Assembly: GCF_030687575.1 (NCBI RefSeq)
Contig: NZ_CP117439.1
Location: forward strand, 310,001 to 374,000
Direction of reading: 5' to 3'
DNA from: Pseudomonas sp. FP2309
Lineage (GTDB): Bacteria; Pseudomonadota; Gammaproteobacteria; Pseudomonadales; Pseudomonadaceae
DNA: 64,000 bases
Positions 48,401 to 54,231 of the stretch are shown here, piece by piece. The notes under the pieces are model-generated. The model saw nothing but the letters and a program-made list of their open reading frames with translations. It was not told the origin of the DNA and did not search any database. A program made the position numbers and the translations under genes. Every line of letters starts with the position of its first letter. Position 1 is the stretch's first letter.

Positions 48401-49573
48401 AATGTGTACACGTCCATTCAAGGCAACCCTTCGCTGGGCTCAACCAGTTGGATTGGTGGTTCGAACGTTTCCTTCGACAGCCAGGTCAAGAGCTCCAATT
48501 ATGTCTTGGGTCAGACCACGCCGGTGACAGCCTCCATCTACGGCCGCACCGAAGTAATCGTCGATGGACAAGGCAAGGTCTATTCCTACGATGTCTGGGG
48601 CAGTCAGTCTTATGTGGGCACTGTGGTAGCCAATAGCAGCGGCGGTTTTGACGTTGCTTCGGTTTACCAGGACTCAAACACCGCCTTGTCCAACGCCAAG
48701 GGGGCCTACAACAGTTTGATCACAGCGGTTACGGGTGGGGTTGAGGTACAAGCCATCGGTCTGGGCAGAGATATCGATACCAACATGCTCCAGAAGTACT
48801 TCGACAGCGATAAAACGGTCAGCACGATCGACACCGCGAAGCTGGCGGACACCATTACCGGCCACACGGCCGATACCGGTGCCGACAACATTTCCGGCGG
48901 TTCGGGCAACGACATCCTGTTCGGTGACCTGATCAGCTACAAAGGCCAGGAAGGCAGTGCTGCGCTCAAGGCGTTCGCCGCAGAGAAGCTGTCCACCACG
49001 GTCGATCACGTCGACGACCGTACCTTGCATCAGTACATCACTGAGCACGTGCAGGACATCGGTGCATTGGCCAGCGCATCGAACATCTACGGCACCAAGG
49101 ATGGCGGCGACACCCTGATTGGTAACGCCGGCGATGACATCCTGTTCGGCCAGGGCGGTAACGACTCGCTTTCCGGTGGTGCGGGTAACGACATCCTGGT
49201 GGGCGGCAAGGGCAATGACATCCTCACCGGTGGCGCGGGTGCCGATACCTTTGTGTGGCTCAAAGGCGACACCAACACCGGCAGCGGCGCTGATCGCATC
49301 ATGGACTTCAAGCACAGCGAAGGCGACAAGCTGGACCTGTCTGACTTGCTGCAAGGCAACAACGACGGCAACCTGTCCAAGTACCTGCAATTGAACACCG
49401 ATTCGGCGGGGAACTCGACACTGAGCGTGAGCAGTACCGGCGCGTTCACCACGTCGGGTGGCGGTACGGCCGATGTCACGATCAAGGTCGATGGCGCGAA
49501 CTGGGGCAGCGGCAGCACCGCGATCAACAACCTGATCGCCGGTGGCGACCTGACCGTCAAGCACCACGACTGA
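36425..49573 (+). CDS. lapA: Giant biofilm adhesin LapA (type I secreted, RTX)
   Basis: A 4382-residue surface adhesin. Residues 1-105 are the retention module (MSSVAVVKSIVGQVFAVSPE). Two TAAG motifs follow at 106-109 and 111-114, the expected LapG cleavage region. Then come two Calx-beta-like modules (about 160-380), nine VCBS-type repeats, cadherin-like modules, a lectin-like domain (about 1915-2080), five more repeats, a PA14-like domain (about 2915-3060), four more repeats, a von Willebrand A domain with MIDAS D3876-TSGS (about 3860-4110), and RTX GGxGxDxLx nonapeptides (about 4150-4275) before the secretion signal. ACGGAGAG lies 8 bases before the ATG. It is exported by LapEBC and held at the surface while LapD, bound to c-di-GMP, restrains LapG. 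Confidence 0.96.
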   Translation: MSSVAVVKSIVGQVFAVSPEGIRRLLVEGDRLFAGEQVDTGASGAVSLELADGRTIDLGRDTQWSASAPDSVTDLSAATAQAAPSVAELQQAIAAGADPTQDLEATAAGPTAAGSDGAVGGGHSFVVLEATAGAVDPTIGYPTTGLNAGDAVNSTFTGANNNGVDPRNVTITLTATPTITEAGGVVVYTVFITQAPTSDLTVTLSNGLSVVIAAGQTSGALNVTFAGNDTPYLDASSISATIAGTSGGGNLIITTDPTPAVTQVNDTIDTTTVTLTATASVDEGGKIVYTATVNNAAQTDVTITLSNNTTITIEAGKTTGTVSVDTPANLADGKDLTVSATITGASGGNYENLAINPEAATTTVVAVDDPSVLVADTNTVVEDQAATGNVLSNDSDIDNVLTVATFTVDGNTYAAGKVAVIEGVGSITIGADGAYVFNPAKDFNGEAPQIGYTTNTGSSSTLDVTVTPVNDAPVAEATTATGAEDPSVGIAVKLSATDVDSPTDVKSFTVGTPTNGTFYTDAAMTKPVTGSIDAVNGEATVYFKPNENFHGTADFTYTATDGGNADGSSPLTSAPANGTITVTAVNDAPVAAETAATGAEDPSVGIAVKLSATDVDSPTDVKSFTVGTPTNGTFYTDAAMTKPVTGSIDAVNGEATVYFKPNADFHGTADFTYTATDGGNADGTNPLTSAPASGTITVTAVNDAPVAAETAATGAEDPSVGIAVKLSATDVDSPTDVKSFTVGTPTNGTFYTDAAMTKPVTGSIDAVNGEATVYFKPNADFNGTANFTYTATDGGNADGSSPLTSAPANGTITVTAVNDAPVADATTASGAEDPSVGIEVKLSATDVDGVADVKSFTVGTPTNGTFYTDAAMTKPVTGSIDAVNGEATVYFKPNADFNGTANFTYTATDGGNADGSSPLTSAPANGTITVTAVNDAPVAAETAATGAEDPSVGIAVKLSATDVDSPTDVKSFTVGTPTNGTFYTDAAMTKPVTGSIDAVNGEATVYFKPNENFHGTADFTYTATDGGNADGTNPLTSAPANGTITVTAVNDAPVAAETAATGAEDPSVGIAVKLSATDVDSPTDVKSFTVGTPTNGTFYTDAAMTKPVTGSIDAVNGEATVYFKPNENFHGTADFTYTATDGGPLTSAPANGTITVTAVNDAPVAAETAATGAEDPSVGIAVKLSATDVDSPTDVKSFTVGTPTNGTFYTDAAMTKPVTGSIDAVNGEATVYFKPNADFNGTANFTYTATDGGNADGSSPLTSAPANGTITVTAVNDAPVADATTASGAEDPSVGIEVKLSATDVDGVADVKSFTVGTPTNGTFYTDAAMTKPVTGSIDAVNGEATVYFKPNADFHGTADFTYTATDGGNADGTNPLTSAPANGTITVTAVNDAPVADATTASGAEDPSVGIEVKLSATDVDGVADVKSFTVGTPTNGTFYTDAAMTKPVTGSIDAVNGEATVYFKPNENFNGTANFTYTATDGGITGNGSPLTSTPANGTITVTAVNDAPVLGNASTNAFGDTYIEGKPGGYVAATLTVSDVDNSTLQSAKVTLVNHLADDVLIADVSNTKIAVSYDKATGILTLSGEATKAEYQEVLRSVHFASESENPDPANRTLTITVNDGQLDSAPVTSVVNVVPVNDPPEVKFDSTTFTEQKDAVALVENLTIKDVDNTTFSKVVVTVDNLASGDVLSNTDVLKALAVAGITITQSGSAADGKIVYTLTSDSATGSSAADFVKVVEAITFQSPGDNPVGTDRTVTIDVTDVGGGNLDREPPETGSATGKVTIDLFNDAPIASADNTTADEDHTAKIVLDGKDVDGTVSSFVITTLPENGKLYSDATLQTELKVGDSVPAGADGKAAVYFAPTGDWSGKTELTFTAVDNGGKSSTVTTTDITIAPVTDTPHLGLLGGGPVTSINFDGANLNGSWGDVAVGNANNPAVNGTQSTPWLTGNADGQVEIGQSSIYGVETPGNSQVIELEKNAGDDSSLYTIIKAEAGTAYTISVDYSPRAGAENNSVIDVFWGGVKVGTLDTTTVGMKTYTFVVPVTADGDAKLEFKAPAGEANNSLGGVLDNINVTQVLNTGLEDHAIKLSTIDAYATDKDGSETLKLEISGVPLNATITDGTPGHTFTATAGNQSVDISDWNKATLVFNPAENANGLVNLTVTATAQDGTADPKSESINLPINVIAVNDAPEAMATTATGSEDPAQGIEVKLSATDIDGVENVKSFTVGTSTNGTFYTDAAMTKPVTGAIDATNGEATVYFKPNANFHGTADFTYTATDSGNADGSNPLTSAPANGTITVTAVNDAPVAAETAATGAEDPSVGIAVKLSATDVDSPTDVKSFTVGTPTNGTFYTDAAMTKPVTGSIDAVNGEATVYFKPNENFHGTADFTYTATDGGLLTSAPANGTITVTAVNDAPVAAETAATGAEDPSVGIAVKLSATDVDSPTDVKSFTVGTPTNGTFYTDAAMTKPVTGSIDAVNGEATVYFKPNENFHGTADFTYTATDGGNADGSSPLTSAPANGTITVTAVNDAPVAEATAATGAEDPSVGIAVKLSATDVDSPTDVKSFTVGTPTNGTFYTDAAMTKPVTGSIDAVNGEATVYFKPNENFNGTANFTYTATDGGNADGSSPLTSAPANGTITVTAVNDAPVAEATAATGAEDPSVGIAVKLSATDVDSPTDVKSFTVGTPTNGTFYTDAAMTKPVTGSIDAVNGEATVYFKPNADFNGTANFTYTATDGGNADGTNPLTSAPANGTINVTPVNDAPTASNGHIESSEDTSVELKWSTFGVNDVDSTDLKVVFTSLPSGAIEYKVDGVWVQLNAADLKTDTSPGKAFSQADFDNHNVRYSPAANESGDSSFGNTGVGNKQGDYTELKFQATDGQLNSDTQTITVDIHPVTDVPVVTVGSFGDVPTGLTIQTWTGGNLPGALGTNGNGVVQSSDLIRVINAQTPGSAASTGVTANVSNGDVVEHTATKVSGLIYLEAGKSYSFTGSADDSMAVTVGGKLVSTETWSQGSGINATPFTPTESGYYTLDIYHYNQAGPGNYDVNVSINNGPSMALGSSGVQTYTSLDALKAAGAVFDDAHVVNGEGYYTGYVYNHGLEDSAIKISPITTTFVDNDQSESHKVEISGLPEGAVITDGATGHSYTSTGATTQYDVSNWNLATLTVTPAKDATANFDLTVTATAKELSTQVEEVTTGKVSVVVTAVNDAPVAIVTTASGAEDPSVGIAVKLSATDVDGLANVKSFNVGTSSNGTFYTDAAMTKPVTGAINAVNGEATVYFKPNANFNGTANFTYTATDSGNADGSNVLTSPAANGTITVTPVNDAPVAAATTATGAEDPSVGIAVKLSATDVDGLANVKSFTVGTPTNGTFYTDAAMTKAVTGAINAVNGEATVYFKPNANFNGTANFTYTATDSGNADGSNVLTSPAANGTITVTAVNDAPVAAATTATGAEDPSVGIAVKLSATDVDGLANVKSFTVGTPTNGTFYTDAAMTKPVTGAINAVNGEATVYFKPNANFNGTANFTYTATDSGNADGSNVLTSPAANGTITVTAVNDAPVAAATTATGAEDPSVGIAVKLSATDVDGLANVKSFTVGTPTNGTFYTDAAMTKPVTGAINAVNGEATVYFKPNANFNGTANFTYTATDSGNANGSNPLTSAPANGTITVTSVNDAPTLDLSIADGGVATGYSTSYTERSTTGVAITGSVGISDIDSNQMQSATITLKNASAGDQLTSSLVSVGGTYKGVTVTSVGTDVSGKIVLTLSGAADAATYKTLLESFQYSSTSKYPALGDRTINVSVTDNEGSNSLSSSVATTTITVKSQVYNPVNEGGAAADTIDLGASSANNVVVGDKGGITTPGTNYNIAFIVDTSGSIGSSAMSSIKTQLSSIFDTLIANAKLSGSGVVKVLLVDFDTRVESQVSVNLADQAAAKAALQAVLTNMASNSSDMTNYQDAFDAATAWFKSTDATSNAGAKNLTYFITDGAPNVYTSIQGNPSLGSTSWIGGSNVSFDSQVKSSNYVLGQTTPVTASIYGRTEVIVDGQGKVYSYDVWGSQSYVGTVVANSSGGFDVASVYQDSNTALSNAKGAYNSLITAVTGGVEVQAIGLGRDIDTNMLQKYFDSDKTVSTIDTAKLADTITGHTADTGADNISGGSGNDILFGDLISYKGQEGSAALKAFAAEKLSTTVDHVDDRTLHQYITEHVQDIGALASASNIYGTKDGGDTLIGNAGDDILFGQGGNDSLSGGAGNDILVGGKGNDILTGGAGADTFVWLKGDTNTGSGADRIMDFKHSEGDKLDLSDLLQGNNDGNLSKYLQLNTDSAGNSTLSVSSTGAFTTSGGGTADVTIKVDGANWGSGSTAINNLIAGGDLTVKHHD
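37832..40945 (+). repeat. lapA repeat block 1: nine tandem VCBS-type repeats
   Basis: Eight repeats of 348 bp and one of 330 bp (total 3114 bp), each starting NDAPVA and holding GAEDPSVGI, FTVGTPTNGTFYTDAAMTKP and NGEATVYFKPN. The short copy, at about 39500-39900, lacks six residues (NADGxx before PLTSAP). Two subtypes alternate, DVDSPTDVKSF and DVDGVADVKSF. Repeats 3-4 and 7-8 share the same subtype order, suggesting internal duplication. Confidence 0.95.
42998..44719 (+). repeat. lapA repeat block 2: five tandem VCBS-type repeats
   Basis: Four repeats of 348 bp and one of 330 bp (1722 bp). The first copy is the most diverged (GSEDPAQGIEV, DIDGVENVKSF); the others are close to block 1 copies, including a second six-residue deletion (GGLLTSAP). 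The block lies between the lectin-like and PA14-like domains. Confidence 0.95.
46061..47452 (+). repeat. lapA repeat block 3: four tandem VCBS-type repeats
   Basis: Exactly four 348-bp repeats (1392 bp), all of a distinct subtype (DVDGLANVKSF, VTGAINAVNGEA, LTSPAANG in most). Their homogeneity within the block and difference from blocks 1 and 2 indicate local, not protein-wide, sequence exchange. Confidence 0.95.
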
Positions 49574-49645
49574 TCACCAGCGGGGCGTCAATCTTTCGGG
49601 ATTGGCGCCCCCTTGGCATCGGCTTCGGGGAAATGTGTGTAATCT

Positions 49646-49682
49646 CTGCAGGAGCCGTGTGCGGCGCCTGCAGGGATTTTTT
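49646..49682 (+). terminator. Terminator after lapA
   Basis: CTGCAGGAGCCG (49646-49657) and CGGCGCCTGCAG (49662-49673) pair with one mismatch around TGTG, followed by a T-run at 49677-49682, 73 bases past the lapA stop. Confidence 0.75.
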
Positions 49683-49697
49683 ATTGGGAGAAGGCTG

Positions 49698-50036
49698 ATG
49701 TTCTACGTGCAACGCGATCAACACAACGCTTTGGTCCGCGTGGAGGCGCAGGCCTTCGATGGCGCCACCGAGACGCTACCGGCTGACCACCATGAGATTC
49801 AGGCGTGGTTTGCCGATGACGAGATCGAAACCAGCCTCAAGCAGCTCAAGAGCAGTGACCTTGAGATGATTCGAGTGCTCGATGACTTGATCCAGGTGTT
49901 GATCACCAAAAACGTGATGAGCATCACTGACTTGCCACCGGCGGCACAGACCAAGTTTCTGGAGCGTACCCACGCCCGGGCGGCGTTGGGCGGGTTGAGC
50001 GAACTGATCAATGACGATGAAACCGGTCTGATCTGA
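49698..50036 (+). CDS. Small conserved Pseudomonas protein of unknown function
   Basis: A 112-residue acidic soluble protein starting MFYVQRDQHNALVRVEAQAF, with GGGAGAAGG before the ATG. The frame extends upstream to 49602, but that part lies across the lapA terminator and lacks a ribosome site. The middle (LKSSDLEMIRVLDDLIQVLITKNVMSITDLPPAAQTKFLER) is helical. Relatives are sometimes labelled as tryptophan synthase beta-like, a name with no basis visible here. It sits between lapA and lapD, convergent with lapD. A role in adhesion is not shown. Confidence 0.75.
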   Translation: MFYVQRDQHNALVRVEAQAFDGATETLPADHHEIQAWFADDEIETSLKQLKSSDLEMIRVLDDLIQVLITKNVMSITDLPPAAQTKFLERTHARAALGGLSELINDDETGLI

Positions 50037-50091
50037 CGCGGCGCACCTCCTTCACGGCGAGACCGTCAAGGAGGCACGAGCATTCAACGCT

Positions 50092-52038
50092 TCACTTCCA
50101 GGGCGCTGGTTCACCGACCAGTTGGCCTTGCACCCCTTCGATACCCATCTCGCGGATCACCCGCAACTCACCCTCGGTTTCCACGCGCTCGGCAATCAAC
50201 GGCAAATCGATGCTGTGGGCGGCACGCTGGATCGCTTCGATGAAAAAGCGCTTGTGGCTTTCCTGATCAATGGCACGGATGTAGCTGCCGTCGACCTTCA
50301 GGTAAGCCAGGCCCAGGTTCGCCAGGTTGCCGATCATGCTGAAGCGCCCGCCAAAACGTTGCAGGCCCAGGCTGTAGCCCAGGCTGCGCATACGCCGGGT
50401 GAGGCGCTCCAGCTGGGTTTGCTCGGGCACTTGTTCTTCGCCGATCTCCAGGATCAGGCGCGGCCCCAGCGCCGGGTGTTGGGCCAGACGCTCGAATATG
50501 CGCTCCAGGGCCTGCGGGTCGTTCAAGGTGGCGGCCGAGAGGTTCAACGCTACCGATTGATCGTGCCCGGTAAGGTGTTTGATCACCAGGTCGAGCATCA
50601 GTTGGTCGAGCCGCGCGGTCCAGCCGAAGCGTTCCAGCCAGGGCAGGAAGCGCCCCGCCGCGATGGTCTGGTCCTGGCTGTCGAGCAGGCGTGACAGCAC
50701 CTTGTAATGCAGCACCTGCTGCGTGTCGCCGCTACTGACCACCGGTTGGAAAAACAAGCGGAAGCGGCCTTGCTTCAGGGCGTCGTCGAGCAAGGTGTGC
50801 CAACTGTGTGGATCGTCGCTGACCGTGCCTGCGGTCTGGTGGTCCAGGCACACCCAGGTTTGACCGCCGCTGGCTTCAGCCTGGGCCAATGCCTGGTCAG
50901 CGAGCATCAGCAGGTCGGCCGAGGCATCGCCGGGGTTGTACGGCGCCAGCCCGATGTAGGCCACGGTCGACATGTCGGTCGCCCCGGTTTCGTGCAGGCT
51001 TTGCAGGGTGCTTTCCAGGGCCTGGGCCAGTTGCAGGGCTTCGTCACGCACCAGGCCGGGGGCAAGCACCGCGAACTCGCCGCCACGGCTGCGGGTGATC
51101 AGGTTTTGGGTTTCGGGGTATTTGGCGCAGGTGCGCACCAGTTGCTGGCTGACGGCTTGCAGCAGTTGGTCGGTACGCTGGCCACCAAGGCGTTGGTTGA
51201 GACCGGCCAAGTCGTTGACGCGCAGCATCAACAGGTAGCCTGAACTGTGCTCCTCCAGATTACTGACCCGCGATTGCAGCTGCATTTCGAAATAACGACG
51301 GTTGGCCAGGCCGGTCAGGCTGTCCTGATAGGACTCCACACGCAGCTTCTCGCTGCGCTCGGTCTGCTCATGGAACAGCGCCTTGAGCTTCTCCACCATC
51401 TGGTTCATGGCCTGTACCACCCGGCGCAATTCAGGGGTGCGGGGCAGGTCGGGCAAGCTCAGGAACTCGCGACGAGCAATGGCGTGCGACTGCTCCACCA
51501 TATAGTCCAGCGGCTTGAGCTGACGGCGCAGCAACAGGGCGCCCAATACCGCGCTCACGGCACCGCAGACCAGCAGCCAGCCCAGGCTGCCGAGCGCGCT
51601 CTGCCACAGCTTGGCCAGGGCAAACATCGGGTGGCTGACCACCTCGACCCGTGCCGCCTGTTGCCAGCCACGGCTGACAATGGCATCGCCACCGGCTGGC
51701 GCCAGGCCGATCATTTTTACGAACCAGGCCGGTACGTTGCTCGCATCCGGCTCGGCGGCGCGTTCCACCAGCACTTGGTTATTGCTCAGGTCCACCACGC
51801 GGATGCTCGCGTAGTAGCCACTGTCGAAGATCGAGCTGACCATCAGTTCGGTCATCGCCGGGTCATCGATATTCGGAGTCAGCGACAGCGCCAACGCGGT
51901 GGCTGCGTCCTGGGCGTGGGAGCGCAGTTGGTTAACGTATTGGGTACGTGAACTTTCCAGGCTGACGATGAAGCTACCGCTGAACGCGACCACCAGGAAC
52001 ACGCAGATAGCGATCAGCAATTGTTTGAACAGTGACAT
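50092..52038 (-). CDS. lapD: c-di-GMP receptor LapD (degenerate GGDEF-EAL, inside-out signalling)
   Basis: A 648-residue inner-membrane protein. Membrane helix 1 (about 5-25), a periplasmic output domain (about 26-150, with the NVPAWFVKMIG segment), membrane helix 2 (about 152-172), a HAMP domain, a GGDEF-like domain with RGGEF, and an EAL domain in which EAL is replaced by KVL (HYKVLSRLL). These changes are those of LapD, which binds c-di-GMP through the inactive EAL domain and then sequesters LapG in the periplasm, protecting LapA. The stop-to-start gap to lapG is 11 bases; lapG comes first in the transcript. Confidence 0.95.
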   Translation of the reverse strand: MSLFKQLLIAICVFLVVAFSGSFIVSLESSRTQYVNQLRSHAQDAATALALSLTPNIDDPAMTELMVSSIFDSGYYASIRVVDLSNNQVLVERAAEPDASNVPAWFVKMIGLAPAGGDAIVSRGWQQAARVEVVSHPMFALAKLWQSALGSLGWLLVCGAVSAVLGALLLRRQLKPLDYMVEQSHAIARREFLSLPDLPRTPELRRVVQAMNQMVEKLKALFHEQTERSEKLRVESYQDSLTGLANRRYFEMQLQSRVSNLEEHSSGYLLMLRVNDLAGLNQRLGGQRTDQLLQAVSQQLVRTCAKYPETQNLITRSRGGEFAVLAPGLVRDEALQLAQALESTLQSLHETGATDMSTVAYIGLAPYNPGDASADLLMLADQALAQAEASGGQTWVCLDHQTAGTVSDDPHSWHTLLDDALKQGRFRLFFQPVVSSGDTQQVLHYKVLSRLLDSQDQTIAAGRFLPWLERFGWTARLDQLMLDLVIKHLTGHDQSVALNLSAATLNDPQALERIFERLAQHPALGPRLILEIGEEQVPEQTQLERLTRRMRSLGYSLGLQRFGGRFSMIGNLANLGLAYLKVDGSYIRAIDQESHKRFFIEAIQRAAHSIDLPLIAERVETEGELRVIREMGIEGVQGQLVGEPAPWK

Positions 52039-52049
52039 CGTAGCTCCTG

Positions 52050-52814
52050 TTAATTATCCGAACTGGCCGGAAACCCTTCAGCGGTCATTTTTTTCAAGAC
52101 ATCCTGCCAACGTGACAGACGCTTGGTGTCACCGACTTTTTTGTTGCCCGACGCACCGGGAAGCCATAACCCCTCGCCATTGAACGCATACACGGGCAGC
52201 AGGTCAGGACGTTGGCTGGCAGGGAGGATGGGGTCCATCAGGCTGTCCAGCACCAAGGGCATGGCCTCCGGGCTTGCATAGTAGGTCAGTACCATATGCG
52301 CCCGGTTCTGGCGCAAAGCCTTGACGTAGGTTATGCGCAGCTTCTCGGCCGGCACGCCCAAGTGCCGCAGGCTGAAGTATTTGGCGATGGCGTAGTCTTC
52401 ACAGTCGCCGGCGCCTTTCCAGAGGGATTGGATGGGGGTCGCCCAATAATCGATCTCGTGCCACAAGTCGATGTCTTCTTCGTAGCGCAACTGGCGGTTG
52501 AAGAACAAATTGACTGCTTTGAGTTGCTCGCTCTCGCTTATCTGCTTCTGGGTCGACAGCAGTTGCTGCCAGGCATCGATGCGCTGTCGCCCAGGGCCGA
52601 GCGGCCCGTAAAGCGATTCGGCGCGGCGACTGATCTGACTGAAATCCCAATCGGCGAGCAAATCGCCCAGCAGGCCGCCACCGAGCAGCAACGTGATGGC
52701 GACGCCGTACAGAATCCGCGGGAGTTTAAAGCGTATCGCCACTGCGATTACCAGAGCGTGCAGCATTGAGGGTGCGGCAATGGTGCGGTGATAGCGGGTA
52801 AAAAACAATGGCAC
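52050..52814 (-). CDS. lapG: Periplasmic cysteine protease LapG (DUF920, BTLCP)
   Basis: A 254-residue transglutaminase-like cysteine protease. The catalytic triad is C138 (GAGDCEDYAIAKY), H173 (RAHMVLTYYA) and D190 (PLVLDSL). Spacing of 35 and 17 residues equals that of characterised LapG proteins. A hydrophobic N-terminal segment (about 33-52) targets it to the periplasm. The start is GTG at 52814; an ATG at residue 17 is the alternative, but triad numbering fits the longer form better. It cuts LapA after the retention module when c-di-GMP is low, releasing the cell. Calcium dependence is known for the family. Confidence 0.93.
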   Translation of the reverse strand: MPLFFTRYHRTIAAPSMLHALVIAVAIRFKLPRILYGVAITLLLGGGLLGDLLADWDFSQISRRAESLYGPLGPGRQRIDAWQQLLSTQKQISESEQLKAVNLFFNRQLRYEEDIDLWHEIDYWATPIQSLWKGAGDCEDYAIAKYFSLRHLGVPAEKLRITYVKALRQNRAHMVLTYYASPEAMPLVLDSLMDPILPASQRPDLLPVYAFNGEGLWLPGASGNKKVGDTKRLSRWQDVLKKMTAEGFPASSDN

Positions 52815-53030
52815 GATGAAATCACCGCCAATGAACTGCGCTCAGCGTGAGTCAGAAATCTGACTATTTTCCGCTCGTCCGAAAGCGTTGTTGCAAATTC
52901 ATCAAAATAATGACACTTGCCGGGGGCTGTCACAGAATGATGACCCTCAAGCGCCTACAAAAAGACCTGCGGTGAAGCCTTATCGTGCTCACGTTCATGT
53001 CTTTGAATGGTGTCGTGAAGGAGCCCGGCC

Positions 53031-53990
53031 ATGAGCCGCACCGATGACCTATTTGCCGTGTCCGGCAAGCGCGTGTCCCGTGATTCCAACGGGAAAAAAG
53101 CTCGTCTGCACTTTTTCGGCACCGTCCCTTTCGATGATGGCACCCGCGCCAACGGGAAAGATCGGTCGCGCTTTGGTGGGCCATCGTCATACGTCAATGA
53201 ACTGCCCCAGACTCATGACTTGATCGCGCTGCGTCCGACGGTGGTCGCCTTGATATCCGTAAACGGTGGCGTGGGTCGCAGCACGCTTGCCACTGCGTTG
53301 AGCAGCGGCTTGCAGCGCCTTGGAGAGTCGGTGATTGCGCTGGACCTGGACCCCCGGAACGCCTTGCGTCGGCACTTTGGTGTGGACCCTGAGCGACCCG
53401 GCGTGGCGCTTAGCAGCCTGCTCAATGCGCCATGGGCAACGGGCCTGCAGTCGGGGTTTGCAGGTTGCCAAGTGCTGCCGTATGGCGATGCCGACACCCA
53501 GCAGCAGGAAAACCTGCAGCGTTGGCTCACGCGCGAGCCCAAATGGTTGGTGCGGCATCTGCTGGCGTTGGGGCTGAGCGAGGCCCACACGGTGATCGTC
53601 GATACGCCGGCCGGTAACAACGTTTATCTGCATCAAGCGTTGAGCGTGGCCGACATTGTGTTGGTGGTCGCTCAACCGGATGCCGCCTGCCTCGGCACCC
53701 TGGACCAATTGGATGCGCTGCTGGCGCCCCACCTTGAGCGTGAGCGTGCGCCCCGTTGTCACTTTGTGATCAATCAGTTGGATGAAAATTCGGCGTTCAA
53801 CCTGGACATGCTCGATGCATTCAAGCTGCGTCGGGGGAAATATCCGCTGGAGGTGGTGCACCGCGACCCGGCGATCAGCCAGGCGCTGGCCTTTGCCACG
53901 GACCCGCTGGATACCCTCGCGCCAAGCCAGGCAGCGGACGATATCAATGGGCTTTGCCGGCTATTGATCACACGTAAAAAAACCGTGTAA
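53031..53990 (+). CDS. BcsQ/YhjQ-type ParA-like ATPase, orphan
   Basis: A 319-residue MinD/ParA-superfamily protein resembling BcsQ (YhjQ, WssA) of cellulose operons. The phosphate loop is VNGGVGRST (77-85): both lysines of the deviant Walker A motif KGGxGKS/T are replaced (N78, R83). BcsQ proteins also vary here. Later motifs are LDLDPRNALRRHFG and VIVDTPAG. Residues 1-65 form a basic extension without known domain. AAGGAG precedes the ATG. No bcsA or bcsB follows; the next gene is convergent. Position beside lapDG suggests a polarity or biofilm role, but this is inference. Catalytic ATPase activity is doubtful. Confidence 0.8.
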   Translation: MSRTDDLFAVSGKRVSRDSNGKKARLHFFGTVPFDDGTRANGKDRSRFGGPSSYVNELPQTHDLIALRPTVVALISVNGGVGRSTLATALSSGLQRLGESVIALDLDPRNALRRHFGVDPERPGVALSSLLNAPWATGLQSGFAGCQVLPYGDADTQQQENLQRWLTREPKWLVRHLLALGLSEAHTVIVDTPAGNNVYLHQALSVADIVLVVAQPDAACLGTLDQLDALLAPHLERERAPRCHFVINQLDENSAFNLDMLDAFKLRRGKYPLEVVHRDPAISQALAFATDPLDTLAPSQAADDINGLCRLLITRKKTV

Positions 53991-54000
53991 AGCACGGTTT
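53980..54000. terminator. Hairpin overlapping the stop of the bcsQ-like gene
   Basis: AAACCGTG (53980-53987) and CACGGTTT (53993-54000) form a perfect 8-bp stem spanning the stop codon. The flanking A-run on the left could serve transcription from the right. The remaining bases to 54231 hold no gene that I can support. Confidence 0.55.
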
Positions 54001-54231
54001 ATACGCTTAACGCCAGATGCTTATGCACAATCGGCAGGTGCGGCCAGTCACGGAACAGCCATTTTGTGGAGTTGTTCTCATCACGCTGCAACTGCCTGTT
54101 TTGCGTGTGTTTTATTTTGTGAACAAAAAATGATCAGTCAGGCTTTTGGTCTGTAGCGCATATGGCTATGGGTTCTGTAAAGAATTCATCAACAGAGTTA
54201 TCCACAGGCTGGGGTGCGACAATTTTGCCCC

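Noticed and set aside
54010..54100. Short minus-strand frame ending WLFRDWPHLPIVHKHLALSV after the bcsQ-like gene
   Set aside because: It looks protein-like over about 30 residues but has an in-frame stop just upstream, no ATG and no ribosome site. It could be a relic gene end, but that cannot be supported from the sequence alone.
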